64,000 bases of DNA. It comes from CAVSLM01 sp963728895 (GTDB taxonomy: Bacteria > Pseudomonadota > Gammaproteobacteria > JBBQDK01). Location: NCBI GenBank assembly GCA_963728895.1, contig CAVSLM010000010.1, positions 27,877 through 91,876 of the forward strand, written 5' to 3'. Within the stretch, counting starts at the first letter, position 1. Every line of letters begins with the position of its first letter. Below are positions 8,641 through 16,969 of the stretch, one piece after another. Made by a program: the position numbers and the translations under genes. A model generated the notes under the pieces. That model had not been told where the DNA came from and ran no database searches. It was given only the letters and a program-made list of their open reading frames with translations.

Positions 8641-9200
8641 AAGCCAGTCCGGCATGGCGGCCGCGAGAACTGCGCGCAGTTCTCGTTGCGGCGGCAAGTC
8701 TCACGCTGCTGTTGTGCCCGGCAGTGCGTGGTGCGCCGCCGGCAACGGACCCGCTGGCCGAACAGGTGCAGCGACTGACCCGGCAGGTGCAGGCGCTGGA
8801 GGCGCGGGTCCGGGCCCTCGAAGCGCAACGCCGTGCGCAGCAGAGTCCGGCGCCCTACTCGTCAAAGGCGCCGGGGGCTGCTCATGATGGCCGAGAGGAT
8901 GCGGTCCCGACGGCAGGCGAGGCCCGGCAGCCCGGCGGGGACGCGCCCGTGGCGGTAGCTCCTGCGGCGGCTGAGCCGTCCACCGCCGGTGCCGATGTCC
9001 GCGAGCACTGGCGCGAAATTCGATCCGGCATGAGCATGGATCAGGTGCGCGCAACGCTCGGAAACCCGTCGCACAAGCTGCTGATCGACGGTAAGCAGGT
9101 CTGGCGCTACTCGTACCCGAACGTGGGCAGCGGCTCGGTGCTGTTCGACAGTGGTGGACATGCGGCTGGCTGGCAGCAGCCGCCGCGCGGCTGGTGGTAA
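8625..9200 (+). CDS. Secreted coiled-coil protein with a BamE/SmpA-like C-terminal domain
   Basis: This 191-residue product has a signal peptide (hydrophobic run near residues 17-35, RGAPPATD after it), a short heptad coiled coil (VQRLTRQVQALEARVRALEA), an Ala/Pro/Gly linker, and a final domain with the pattern REIRSGMSMDQVRATLGNPS followed by VWRYSYP. That is the BamE/OmlA fold signature (a small domain that starts with a GM-x-DQV-x-x-LG turn). It has no lipobox Cys, so it is periplasmic rather than a lipoprotein. Its start lies inside the 3' end of the cytochrome-porin gene, so the two are probably co-translated, and a role in barrel assembly or stability is a reasonable inference. Confidence 0.7.
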   Translation: MARLVKASPAWRPRELRAVLVAAASLTLLLCPAVRGAPPATDPLAEQVQRLTRQVQALEARVRALEAQRRAQQSPAPYSSKAPGAAHDGREDAVPTAGEARQPGGDAPVAVAPAAAEPSTAGADVREHWREIRSGMSMDQVRATLGNPSHKLLIDGKQVWRYSYPNVGSGSVLFDSGGHAAGWQQPPRGWW

Positions 9201-9215
9201 GAGCACACCGGCCAC

Positions 9216-11222
9216 TCACCCCTTGCCCAGCAGTCCGCGCAGGTTGGCCAGGTGCGCCTGGCCACGCTCCATGCGCTGCTGCGGATCGGCCGCGGTTTCT
9301 GCGCCTTCCCAAACCAGGTCATCGGCGGGCAGCTCGGCGAGGAAGCGGCTGGGCTCGCAGGCGACGCGCTCGCCGTAGCGTTTCCGATGGGTGGTCAGGG
9401 TGAAAGTCAGGGTGCGGCGCGCGCGCGTGATGCCCACATAGGCGAGACGGCGCTCTTCCTCCAGCGAATTCTGCTCCATGCTGCTGCGATGCGGTAGCAG
9501 TTCCTCCTCCATGCCGACGATGAACACGTGGTCGAACTCCAGGCCCTTCGCGGCATGCAGTGTCATGAGGTGCACGGCGTTGCCGCCCGCCTCGTCATCG
9601 CGGTTCAAAATATCCATCAGGCTCATGTGCGCCACCAGGTCCGACAGTGAGCCGCCGGTCTGCTCGCGCTCGGTGAGACGCTGCATCCAGCCGAGCAGCT
9701 CCTGGACGTTGTCCATGCGCCGCTCGGCCGCGGCTTCCTCACAGGTATCGCGGAGCCATCCCGCATAGTCGATCTGGTGCAGCAGCGTGCGCACCGCTGC
9801 CAGCGGGTCGCCGCGCGCGGCGCGGTCGGCAAGGTCCACGATCTGCCCGGCAAAGGCACGCAGCCGCTCCAGCGCCCGTGTGCCCAGGCGGGTTTCCAGC
9901 CCAAGCTCGAAGCTGGCCGCAAGCAGGCTGATGGCGCGTTCCGATGCGTAGTGGGCGAGCTTCTCCAGGGTTGCCGCGCCGATTTCGCGCCGCGGCGTGT
10001 TGACGATGCGCAGGAACGCCGCGTCGTTGTCGGGGTTCACCAGCAGGCGCAGGTAGGCCATGAGATCCTTGATCTCTCCGTACTCGAAGAACGAGGTGCC
10101 GCCGCTCAGGTGATAGGGAATGTCGTGCTCGCGCAGCACACGCTCGAATGGTCGCGACTGATGATTGCCGCGGTAGAGGATGGCGTGGTCGCGGTACTCG
10201 GTACGATGCTTGAAGCGCTGGTGCAGCAGGGCGGAGACCACGCGCTCGGCCTCGTGCTCGGCATCGCGGCAGTGCAGCACACGCAACGGATCGCCGGACC
10301 CCAGCTCGCTCCACAGCCGCTTCTCGAAGACGTGCGGATTGTTGGCAATCAGCTGGTTGGCCGCCTTCAGAATGCAGCCGGTGGAGCGGTAGTTCTGCTC
10401 CAGCTTGATCACCCGCAGGCGCGGAAAGTCATCGCGCAGCCGGCGCAGGTTCTCCGGACGCGCGCCGCGCCAGGCGTACACGGACTGGTCGTCGTCACCC
10501 ACCACGGTGAGCGCCGCGCGTGCGCCGGACAGCAGCTTCACCAGCTCGTACTGCGCGGCATTGGTGTCCTGATACTCGTCAACCAGCAGATAGCGGATGC
10601 GGTTCTGCCAGTGCTCGCGGGCATCCGCATGCGCCTGCAGCAACTGCACCGGACGGGCGATGAGGTCGTCGAAGTCGACGGCGTTGTAGGCGGCGAGCTG
10701 GCGCTCGTAGGCGCCATACAGGCGCGCGGCCGCGGCCTCCAGCTCGTCCGCAGCCTGCGCCAGCGCCGCAGCCGGACTGATCAGCGCCGACTTCCAGTGC
10801 GAGATGCGCGCGAGCAGCGCCTGTTCCTGGGCGCCGTCGCCGCCGTGCTCGCGGCGCAGCAACTCGCGGACCACGCCGGCCGCGTCGGCCGCATCGAAGA
10901 TCGAAAAGCCGGGTTTGTAGCCAAGGCGCGCAGGATCGCGCTTCACCATGGTGAGCCCCAGGGTGTGAAAGGTGCACACTGTCAACCCGCGCCCGTCACG
11001 GCCCGCCAGCAGGCCCGCGGCGCGCACCTTCATCTCGCGCGCGGCCTTGTTGGTGAAGGTGACGGCGGCGATGTTGCGCGCGCCGATGCCGCAGTCGCGA
11101 ATCAGATAGGCGATCTTGTGGACAACGACCCGGGTCTTGCCGCTGCCGGCGCCGGCCAGGACCAGCAGGGGACCGTCGATGTAGCGCATCGCCGCGCGTT
11201 GCGGGCCGTTCAGGTCGGACAT
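9216..11222 (-). CDS. rep: ATP-dependent DNA helicase Rep
   Basis: The 668-residue protein is a superfamily 1A 3'-5' helicase. Visible motifs are Q-motif LNGPQRAAM at the N-terminus, Walker A AGAGSGKT (residues 23-30), motif Ia TFTNKAAREM, motif II VDEYQDTN, motif III GDDDQSVYAWRGA and motif VI VGITRARRTL. Length and the DDDQSVYAWRGA form fit Rep better than UvrD or PcrA. Rep helps replication forks pass nucleoprotein blocks and restarts stalled forks with PriA, which is also encoded in this window. The gene converges on the BamE-like gene with 15 bases between stops. Confidence 0.92.
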   Translation of the reverse strand: MSDLNGPQRAAMRYIDGPLLVLAGAGSGKTRVVVHKIAYLIRDCGIGARNIAAVTFTNKAAREMKVRAAGLLAGRDGRGLTVCTFHTLGLTMVKRDPARLGYKPGFSIFDAADAAGVVRELLRREHGGDGAQEQALLARISHWKSALISPAAALAQAADELEAAAARLYGAYERQLAAYNAVDFDDLIARPVQLLQAHADAREHWQNRIRYLLVDEYQDTNAAQYELVKLLSGARAALTVVGDDDQSVYAWRGARPENLRRLRDDFPRLRVIKLEQNYRSTGCILKAANQLIANNPHVFEKRLWSELGSGDPLRVLHCRDAEHEAERVVSALLHQRFKHRTEYRDHAILYRGNHQSRPFERVLREHDIPYHLSGGTSFFEYGEIKDLMAYLRLLVNPDNDAAFLRIVNTPRREIGAATLEKLAHYASERAISLLAASFELGLETRLGTRALERLRAFAGQIVDLADRAARGDPLAAVRTLLHQIDYAGWLRDTCEEAAAERRMDNVQELLGWMQRLTEREQTGGSLSDLVAHMSLMDILNRDDEAGGNAVHLMTLHAAKGLEFDHVFIVGMEEELLPHRSSMEQNSLEEERRLAYVGITRARRTLTFTLTTHRKRYGERVACEPSRFLAELPADDLVWEGAETAADPQQRMERGQAHLANLRGLLGKG

Positions 11223-11292
11223 GGTGCTGCGCGTTCAGGCGGAGCGGCGGCATGCGGCAGGGCCGCCGATGGAGACCATGCCTGCGACTGCA

Positions 11293-12339
11293 TCAGCGCG
11301 CGCGATCGTTCGCGAGTTGTGCGCGGTGATAGAGCTCCGGTTGCGGCTCCATGAAATAGCCCAGGCAGTCCTGGCGGATGGCGCGGGTGTTCAGCGTGAG
11401 CATGGAAGGCATGACGCGCGCGTTGGTACGGATCTCGCCGTCCTCCACCCGGAGGTAGCGCTCGCCGACATCGCGCCCGCGCTCGTCCATGACCTCCAGG
11501 CGTGCCGCGCTGCCCGGGCGTACCCAACCGAGGGTGGTGTCCACGGGCAGCTCACGGAAGTTGAGATGGTCGAGGTCGTCCACCAGCCGGATGTCGACGT
11601 CCTCGCCGTCGAAGCCGAAGCTGGCATCCTCGGGTACCTTGAGCACGGCGACGGTGTGGTAAAGCTCGATGTCGTGGGGCGGAACCGGATGTGTGGGGAT
11701 CTCCGCCAAGTTGAGGCAGGCACGCATATAGTCGAGGGCATGCGCCATCCCATGGACCTGGCCGGGTTGACCACACTCCACGGTGACCGCCGGACAGAAA
11801 TCGGAAAACGGCTCGGCCTGCACGCCCTCGGGGCGACGGAAGTAGACCACGGTGCGGCTGAAAAGCGTCGCCAGGTGAAAGAACCGGTGATCCAGGCGGC
11901 GCAGACACGCGTAATGGGGATTGAGGCCGGTGTTGTTGTGTATGTCGAGGCTCGCGAACACGCCGCGCGCGCGCATGATGTCGGTGACCTGGCGCGTCAT
12001 GGCCCGTTCCGGGCGTTCGGCGCTGCCGGGCAGGTCGGTCCAGATTCGGTTGTAATCGGGCTGGTCTTCGAGAAAACGCTGCCGCAGGCGCGCCGCCGCG
12101 ATGTTGCCGATGAAAATGGAAAGCGCACGCGGCAGCTCCCGGTGCTGGTGCTCGCGCAGCAGCTCGCGCAGCGCGAGCCAGCTGGTGTCCTCGTTGCCGT
12201 GCAGCAGTATGGAGAAGAACAAGGACTCCGGCCGGCGGCCCGGCAGGTGCATCAGCGTCGGGCCCGGCAGCATCTCGTGCAGTTGGTGGGCTTCGCGCTC
12301 CAGCAGACCTGCGGGCAGGGTCTCAATGATGTGCAGCAT
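11293..12339 (-). CDS. M14-like zinc hydrolase, succinylglutamate desuccinylase/aspartoacylase family
   Basis: The 348-residue protein has the family zinc motif HGNE (His47, Glu50), a third ligand candidate His134 in the segment LDIHNNTG, and the catalytic-Glu context TVECGQ (Glu188). These are the marks of AstE/aspartoacylase-type enzymes, which cleave N-acyl amino acids or small amide bonds. It follows the GCS2-type ligase gene with 7 bases between stop and start, so the two form an operon. I use ATG 12339; an in-frame ATG at 12363 would overlap the ligase gene by 17 bases. A GGAGG lies 13-17 bases before 12339. The substrate is unknown, and the neighbour suggests a gamma-glutamyl or amino-acid conjugate. 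Confidence 0.78.
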   Translation of the reverse strand: MLHIIETLPAGLLEREAHQLHEMLPGPTLMHLPGRRPESLFFSILLHGNEDTSWLALRELLREHQHRELPRALSIFIGNIAAARLRQRFLEDQPDYNRIWTDLPGSAERPERAMTRQVTDIMRARGVFASLDIHNNTGLNPHYACLRRLDHRFFHLATLFSRTVVYFRRPEGVQAEPFSDFCPAVTVECGQPGQVHGMAHALDYMRACLNLAEIPTHPVPPHDIELYHTVAVLKVPEDASFGFDGEDVDIRLVDDLDHLNFRELPVDTTLGWVRPGSAARLEVMDERGRDVGERYLRVEDGEIRTNARVMPSMLTLNTRAIRQDCLGYFMEPQPELYHRAQLANDRAR

Positions 12340-12346
12340 CCGCGAA

Positions 12347-13771
12347 TCACATCCTCCACTCATGTACCGGCGTTCCACTGCGCTGGCGCTCGCGATAGGC
12401 GCAGGTGAGCGCCTGCATGTCGCGCCCGTGGCGATGGGCGTAGCCACGTTGCCATGCGGCACCGTTGCGCCCGGTGCGCAACCGCCCTTCGATCACCCCT
12501 AGATAGAGATCGATGTCTTCCGGGGCGATCTCCAGACGTTGCAGTCCGGCGCGCGCCAGCGGCAACAGCCGCTCGAGCAGCAGCGTCCGGATCGGGCCGC
12601 TGCTGCCGTCGAGCCAGGTGATGGCAGCATTCAACCCCTGGCGCGCGGCCGCGTAGAAGTTGGCGCGCGCCTGCGCGAACGGCAGGCACGACTCGGGTGG
12701 CTCCCGCGCCTCGCTCAGTGCGTGCACCAGCCCGAAGAACAATGCGGCGTTGGCGATGGTGTCGATGAGGCTGGGGCCGGCCGGAACCACACGATGCTCG
12801 ATGCGCAGGTGCGGCGTGCCGTCCGTCTCGAATCCCACCAACGGGCGGTTCCAGCGCCATATGGTACCGTTGTGCAGGCGCAGATGGCAGAGCCGGTCGG
12901 CTGGCTCGTCGTTGACGGTGGGTAGCAGGATGTCGAAATCGCTGCAGTTCTCGTCGAAGCATTCCATGAGCGTGCGCTCTGCGTAGCCCTTGCCGAAACT
13001 TACCCGGCTGTTGGGGGCATCGGACCGTGCCGACACCGCCACCGCCTGCTGGAACAAGGGAATGCGCGTCTCGTCCCAGAGCTCGCGACCGAACAGGAAC
13101 GGCGAATTGGCGCTCACCGCGACCATGGGCGCGCACAGGACCTGCGCGGCGTTGAACACCCGCACCGAGCGCGGCAGCGACACCTCCAGGTGGATCTGGA
13201 ACGAGGTGGCGGCCGACTCCAGCATCACGTCGCGGTGCGTGGTATGCAGATGGTCGACGCCGCGAATGTCGAGCTGGATCGGTCGCGCGCCGCGCAGGCG
13301 CAGGATCTGTTCGTTCAGGGCGCGGTAGCGGGCGAGGCTCGACATGTTGGCGACGGTGAGCTCGGCTTCGCGTACCGTGGGCAGGATGCCGATCACCAGC
13401 AGCTCGGCGCCGATCTCCGCCGCCTCGCGGTTGCAGTGCGCCCAGGTGCGGCCGAAGTCCGCCTGCAGGGCCTGCAGCATGTCCGCGTGCACCGCGAGCG
13501 GCGGGGTGTTGATCTCCACGTTGAACTGCGCGAGCTCGGGCACCACCAGGGGGTTCGCGACCCGCGCGAGAAACGCCTCGTTTACCGGTGCCGGATGGGC
13601 CTCGTGATCGACCAGCCAGGCTTCCACCTCGAAACCTCCGATCGGCGGGCCATCGCGAAATGCCCGTGCGCCGAACCAGCCGCGCAGCACCTCCGTCTCC
13701 GCCAGCAGGCGGGCGCGGTACTCCACGAAGTCCCGCGCCGTGAAATGACTGCTGGCGATCTCCTGTCCCAT
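12347..13771 (-). CDS. Glutamate-cysteine ligase family protein (GCS2 type)
   Basis: This 474-residue protein belongs to the GCS2 carboxylate-amine ligase superfamily. Near the N-terminus it has GGFEVEAWLVD, corresponding to the ExE metal/ATP-binding strand, then FNVEINTPPL, and later LRIEHRVVPAGPSLIDTIAN, the region that shapes the active site. GCS2 members join glutamate to amines or cysteine with ATP, but most, including YbdK-type proteins, have no settled physiological product. The gene leads a two-gene operon with an M14-like hydrolase, a ligase/hydrolase pairing on one type of bond. It is not close enough in features seen here to call gshA. Confidence 0.75.
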   Translation of the reverse strand: MGQEIASSHFTARDFVEYRARLLAETEVLRGWFGARAFRDGPPIGGFEVEAWLVDHEAHPAPVNEAFLARVANPLVVPELAQFNVEINTPPLAVHADMLQALQADFGRTWAHCNREAAEIGAELLVIGILPTVREAELTVANMSSLARYRALNEQILRLRGARPIQLDIRGVDHLHTTHRDVMLESAATSFQIHLEVSLPRSVRVFNAAQVLCAPMVAVSANSPFLFGRELWDETRIPLFQQAVAVSARSDAPNSRVSFGKGYAERTLMECFDENCSDFDILLPTVNDEPADRLCHLRLHNGTIWRWNRPLVGFETDGTPHLRIEHRVVPAGPSLIDTIANAALFFGLVHALSEAREPPESCLPFAQARANFYAAARQGLNAAITWLDGSSGPIRTLLLERLLPLARAGLQRLEIAPEDIDLYLGVIEGRLRTGRNGAAWQRGYAHRHGRDMQALTCAYRERQRSGTPVHEWRM

Positions 13772-14051
13772 GGATGATGTCCGCCGCTCCCTTCGCTCGA
13801 TGTCACACCTTTGAGTCTGTGCGCCGCCGCAGGCGCCGTCAATCGTGCGCGGCTAAGCGCAGATCCGGGCGCGCTGCCATGCACGGGCGCCCCCCGCCCC
13901 TGGCAACCGACCGCGCGTGAGCGAGGTGCAGTGTACGGGTGGCACGATCTGGCCGGGACCGCCGCGATGTGCCGCCACCTGGAGGACGCGGTTTCTCCGC
14001 AGGGTGCCGGTGCTCGATGTCCGCACGGTGGGCGGTTCGCGTGTGGTCGCT

Positions 14052-15560
14052 CTACCCCGTGCTGCGGTCCAGGCGCCGGTAGGAAAGGGCTTCGCTGAGA
14101 TGGCTCGCGTCGATGTGCGCGGCGCCCTCCAGGTCGGCGATGGTGCGGGCCACCTTCAGCACGCGGTGGTAGGCGCGGGCCGAGAGTCCCAGGCGTTCCA
14201 TGGCGCGCTCCAGGAGCTGTTGCTCGGGCGCAGCGAGACTGCAGTGCTGTTCGATCTCGCGATTGTTCATGGCGCAGGCGGGTCTGCCGCAGCGCTCGAG
14301 CTGTCGCTCGCGCGCCGCCATGACGCGCCGCTGCACGATGTGACTCGCCTCCCCCGGCGCACCCTGCGCGCCCAGTTCGCGCCGTCCCACCCGTGGTACT
14401 TCGACGTGCAGGTCGATGCGATCGAGCAGCGGTCCGGAAACCCGCGCTCGATAGCGCTGCACCTGTTCGAGCGTGCAGCGGCAGCGTCCCGAGGACTCGC
14501 CGAGATAGCCGCAGGGGCAGGGATTCATGGCCGCAACGAGCTGGATGCGCGCCGGAAACTCCGCCTGGCGCGCGGCCCGCGAGATGACGATGTGCCCCGA
14601 CTCCAGCGGCTCGCGCAGTACCTCCAGCACGCGCCGGTCGAACTCCGGCAGCTCGTCCAGGAAAAGCACGCCGTTGTGCGCCAGAGAGACCTCACCGGGG
14701 CGCGGGTGTGAGCCTCCGCCCACCAGTGCCACGCCGGAGGCGGTGTGGTGCGGAGCGCGGAACGGCCGGCTGCACCAGCGCGCCGGCGCGAAGCCCGCCT
14801 CGCTGATGGACAGCACGGCTGCACTTTCCAGTGCTTCAGCCTCGGTCATGGGCGGAAGGATTCCCGGCAGGCGGCTCGCCAGCATGGTCTTGCCGGAGCC
14901 GGGCGGTCCGATCATGAGCAGGCTGTGGGCACCGGCGGCCGCCACTTCCATGGCGCGTCGCGCCTGGTGCTGCCCGCGCACGTCGGAAAGGTCGGGGGTT
15001 GCGTCGGCGCGGACTGCGGCCACCTGGGCGACGCGTGGCGCGAGAGGGCGAGAGCCGTCGAGATGGGCGCAGACCTCGAGCAGATGCGTCGCACCGATCA
15101 CCTCGGCCCGGCTGGCGAGGGCGGCCTCGTCGGCATTTTCGTCGGCGACGATGAGGGCGCGCCGGGCGGCGGCGGCGCCGAGCGCGACCGGAAGGGCGCC
15201 ACGCCCGCCACGCAGTGCACCGCTCAGTGCCAGCTCGCCGATGCATTCATACCCGGCGAGTCGGCGCGCGGGCAGCTGCCCGGAGGCAGCGAGGATGCCG
15301 AGTGCGATGGGCAGGTCATAGCGCCCGCCCTCCTTGGGCAGCTCAGCGGGCGCGAGGTTGATGGTGATGCGCCGCATCGGGAACTCGAAGCGGCTGTTGA
15401 GCAGCGCCGCGCGCACCCGGTCCTTGCTTTCTTTGACCGCGGTCTCCGCCAGGCCGACGATGGTGAGACTGGGCAGGCCGTTCGAAAGGTGCACTTCCAC
15501 GGTGACCAGTGGCGCATCGATGCCGCTCTGGGCGCGACTGTAGACCACGGCGAGTGACAT
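14052..15560 (-). CDS. comM: YifB/ComM family Mg-chelatase-like AAA+ ATPase
   Basis: The 502-residue protein has an N-terminal Lon-protease-like domain of the ComM type (VEVHLSNGLPSLTIVGLAE), a chelatase-like AAA+ core with Walker A GPPGSGKT near residue 216 and Walker B VLFLDELPEF, and a C-terminal Mg-chelatase helical domain (LSARAYHRVLKVARTIADLE). ComM is a hexameric helicase that promotes branch migration during natural transformation and is also found in species not known to be competent. The nearest gene upstream on the same strand is ubiK's neighbour region, 127 bases away, and no other competence gene lies beside it. Confidence 0.92.
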   Translation of the reverse strand: MSLAVVYSRAQSGIDAPLVTVEVHLSNGLPSLTIVGLAETAVKESKDRVRAALLNSRFEFPMRRITINLAPAELPKEGGRYDLPIALGILAASGQLPARRLAGYECIGELALSGALRGGRGALPVALGAAAARRALIVADENADEAALASRAEVIGATHLLEVCAHLDGSRPLAPRVAQVAAVRADATPDLSDVRGQHQARRAMEVAAAGAHSLLMIGPPGSGKTMLASRLPGILPPMTEAEALESAAVLSISEAGFAPARWCSRPFRAPHHTASGVALVGGGSHPRPGEVSLAHNGVLFLDELPEFDRRVLEVLREPLESGHIVISRAARQAEFPARIQLVAAMNPCPCGYLGESSGRCRCTLEQVQRYRARVSGPLLDRIDLHVEVPRVGRRELGAQGAPGEASHIVQRRVMAARERQLERCGRPACAMNNREIEQHCSLAAPEQQLLERAMERLGLSARAYHRVLKVARTIADLEGAAHIDASHLSEALSYRRLDRSTG

Positions 15561-15687
15561 GGCTTCCCTTCCCTGGGATGCGGCAGATTGCGGTGCGGTG
15601 CGGCCTCACTGTTAGTCTTGCACGGGCGGCATCAGCTTAACCTGTGCCGGGACGAACGCAAGCGACCGTTTGGCCCCGATTTCCGGG

Positions 15688-15957
15688 CTACTCTCGCGGT
15701 TCGGATTGAGCCTTGGGTCGGGCGCGCTGTTCGAGCCGTGCCACCTGCGCCTCCAACTCCTCCAGCTTGGCGCGGGTTCGTGCCAGGACGGCGATCTGCA
15801 CGTCGAATTCCTCGCGCGTCACCAGATTGAGGCGGGCCAGGGCGCTTTGCAGCGTGGCGCGGAAATTCTTTTCCAGGTCCAGTTGCAGCTCGCGCAGCCC
15901 GGCCGGAACGGCTTCGGACAGGCGCCGCGCCAGATCATCGAGCACTTTGGGATCCAT
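15688..15957 (-). CDS. ubiK: UbiK family ubiquinone-biosynthesis accessory factor (YqiC)
   Basis: The 89-residue protein is almost wholly helical: an amphipathic N-terminal helix (LDDLARRLSEAVPAG), a middle segment ending LVTREEFDVQ, and a C-terminal coiled coil (LARTRAKLEELEAQVARLE). This is the BMFP/YqiC pattern. UbiK works with UbiJ in the soluble Ubi complex that hydroxylates ubiquinone precursors. It is often found near comM/yifB and glnK-amtB in gammaproteobacteria, as here. The start ATG 15957 follows the family N-terminus. No signal peptide is present. Confidence 0.85.
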   Translation of the reverse strand: MDPKVLDDLARRLSEAVPAGLRELQLDLEKNFRATLQSALARLNLVTREEFDVQIAVLARTRAKLEELEAQVARLEQRARPKAQSEPRE

Positions 15958-16028
15958 CGCTGTGCGTCCTCACGATTGGGAGCGGGAGAGTATAAGCCCG
16001 CATCACGGGAGGGTGCCCGACGGCAATC

Positions 16029-16043
16029 GCACCGATTCGGTGC
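16029..16043. promoter_or_regulatory. NtrC-type palindromic site
   Basis: GCACC-N5-GGTGC is a perfect match to the core of the NtrC consensus (GCACC-A-N3-T-GGTGC spacing). It lies about 100 bases before the -24 element of the sigma-54 promoter, a usual place for an NtrC enhancer. A second half-site TGGTGC lies at 16068-16073. Confidence 0.65.
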
Positions 16044-16137
16044 AACGCCTGTAAACGGCGTCACAAATGGTGCGGCCCGCCATCTGCAGAATTGCTTATG
16101 TTCCAACAACGCGTTGTTTGTACGTGGGATAACGCGG

Positions 16138-16153
16138 TGGCATGGGACATGCT
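16138..16153 (+). promoter_or_regulatory. Sigma-54 (RpoN) promoter of the torF-glnK-amtB operon
   Basis: TGGCAT-N6-TGCT has the invariant GG and GC pairs at exactly the -24/-12 spacing of RpoN promoters. Transcription would begin near 16165, leaving a leader of about 60 bases to the porin start. With the upstream NtrC-type palindrome, this points to induction under nitrogen limitation. Confidence 0.7.
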
Positions 16154-16224
16154 TTGGGTCGGCTTGTGTCGGTAGGGGGCGGAGTGCCGCGTCCGCGACG
16201 TAACCTTCGATTGGAGACCAAAAC

Positions 16225-16923
16225 ATGAAGAATCTTCCCAAGGCCGTTTTCGCCACCGCCCTGCTGGCAGGGTCCTCCGCCGCGCTGGCGGAGGTCAGTG
16301 GGAACGTGGCTTTGACTACGGATTACATCTTCCGTGGCATTTCACAAACCAGCAACCTTCCCGCCATTCAGGGCGGGCTCGACTACACCCACGACAGCGG
16401 GTTCTACGCCGGCGTGTGGGCGTCGAACGTCGACTTCGATGACGCCAACGAGGCGACCATCGAAATCGACTACTACGCCGGACTTGCCGGCAAGACGAGC
16501 GGCCTGGACTGGGACGTCGGTGCCCTCTACTACAGCTATCCCGGTTCGGACAGCAGCCTCAACTACGACTACTGGGAGGCGAAGGGTGGGTTGAGCCATG
16601 CCTTCGACAACATCATGTTCTCTCCCACCGTAGGCGTCGAAGTGTACTATTCGCCGGAATTTTTCGGTAAGACCGGGGATGCCTGGTACACCAACGGCTC
16701 GGTGGGCGTGACGCTACCGATGGACATCGGCTTGAACTTCGCCGTGGGCTACCAATCGATCGACAAGGGTACCGACTACACGGACTGGAAGATCGGTGTT
16801 TCGAAGGAGTATGCGGGACTCGGGTTTGACTTGAGCTACACCGACACCGATCTCGACGAAACTCAATGCGGCAACAATATCTGCGACGCCAAGGCCGTGT
16901 TCACCATTTCCAAGAGCCTCTAG
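16225..16923 (+). CDS. TorF family putative outer-membrane porin
   Basis: The 232-residue protein has a clear signal peptide (MKNLPKAVFATALLAGSSAA, cleavage after ALA near residue 22) and then the opening GNVALTTDYIFRGISQT, the hallmark of the TorF/TIGR02001 porin family. The rest is alternating aromatic strands (YYAGLAGK, YYSYPGSD, FAVGYQSIDKGTDYTDWKIG) expected of a small beta-barrel; the end is KAVFTISKSL. Family members are often encoded with glnK and amtB, as here. It is first in the operon, directly behind the sigma-54 promoter, so it probably lets ammonium or another nitrogen source through the outer membrane when nitrogen is scarce; that role is inferred. Confidence 0.85.
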   Translation: MKNLPKAVFATALLAGSSAALAEVSGNVALTTDYIFRGISQTSNLPAIQGGLDYTHDSGFYAGVWASNVDFDDANEATIEIDYYAGLAGKTSGLDWDVGALYYSYPGSDSSLNYDYWEAKGGLSHAFDNIMFSPTVGVEVYYSPEFFGKTGDAWYTNGSVGVTLPMDIGLNFAVGYQSIDKGTDYTDWKIGVSKEYAGLGFDLSYTDTDLDETQCGNNICDAKAVFTISKSL

Positions 16924-16931
16924 GTAAAGGT

Positions 16932-16953
16932 GGCCCGCCCTTCGGGGCGGGCC
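16932..16953 (+). promoter_or_regulatory. Stable UUCG-capped hairpin between porin and glnK
   Basis: A perfect 9-base-pair GC stem (16932-16940 with 16945-16953) closes a TTCG tetraloop. No T-tract follows, so it is probably not a full terminator. In this position it may protect the porin mRNA 3' end or lower readthrough into glnK and amtB. Confidence 0.65.
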
Positions 16954-16969
16954 CTCAGGAGAAGGTCTC

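Noticed and set aside
16148..16166. Repeat of CATGCTTTGGGTCGG in the torF leader and in amtB at 18067-18083
   Set aside because: The second copy encodes the conserved Amt segment MLWVGW; the match is best explained as chance.
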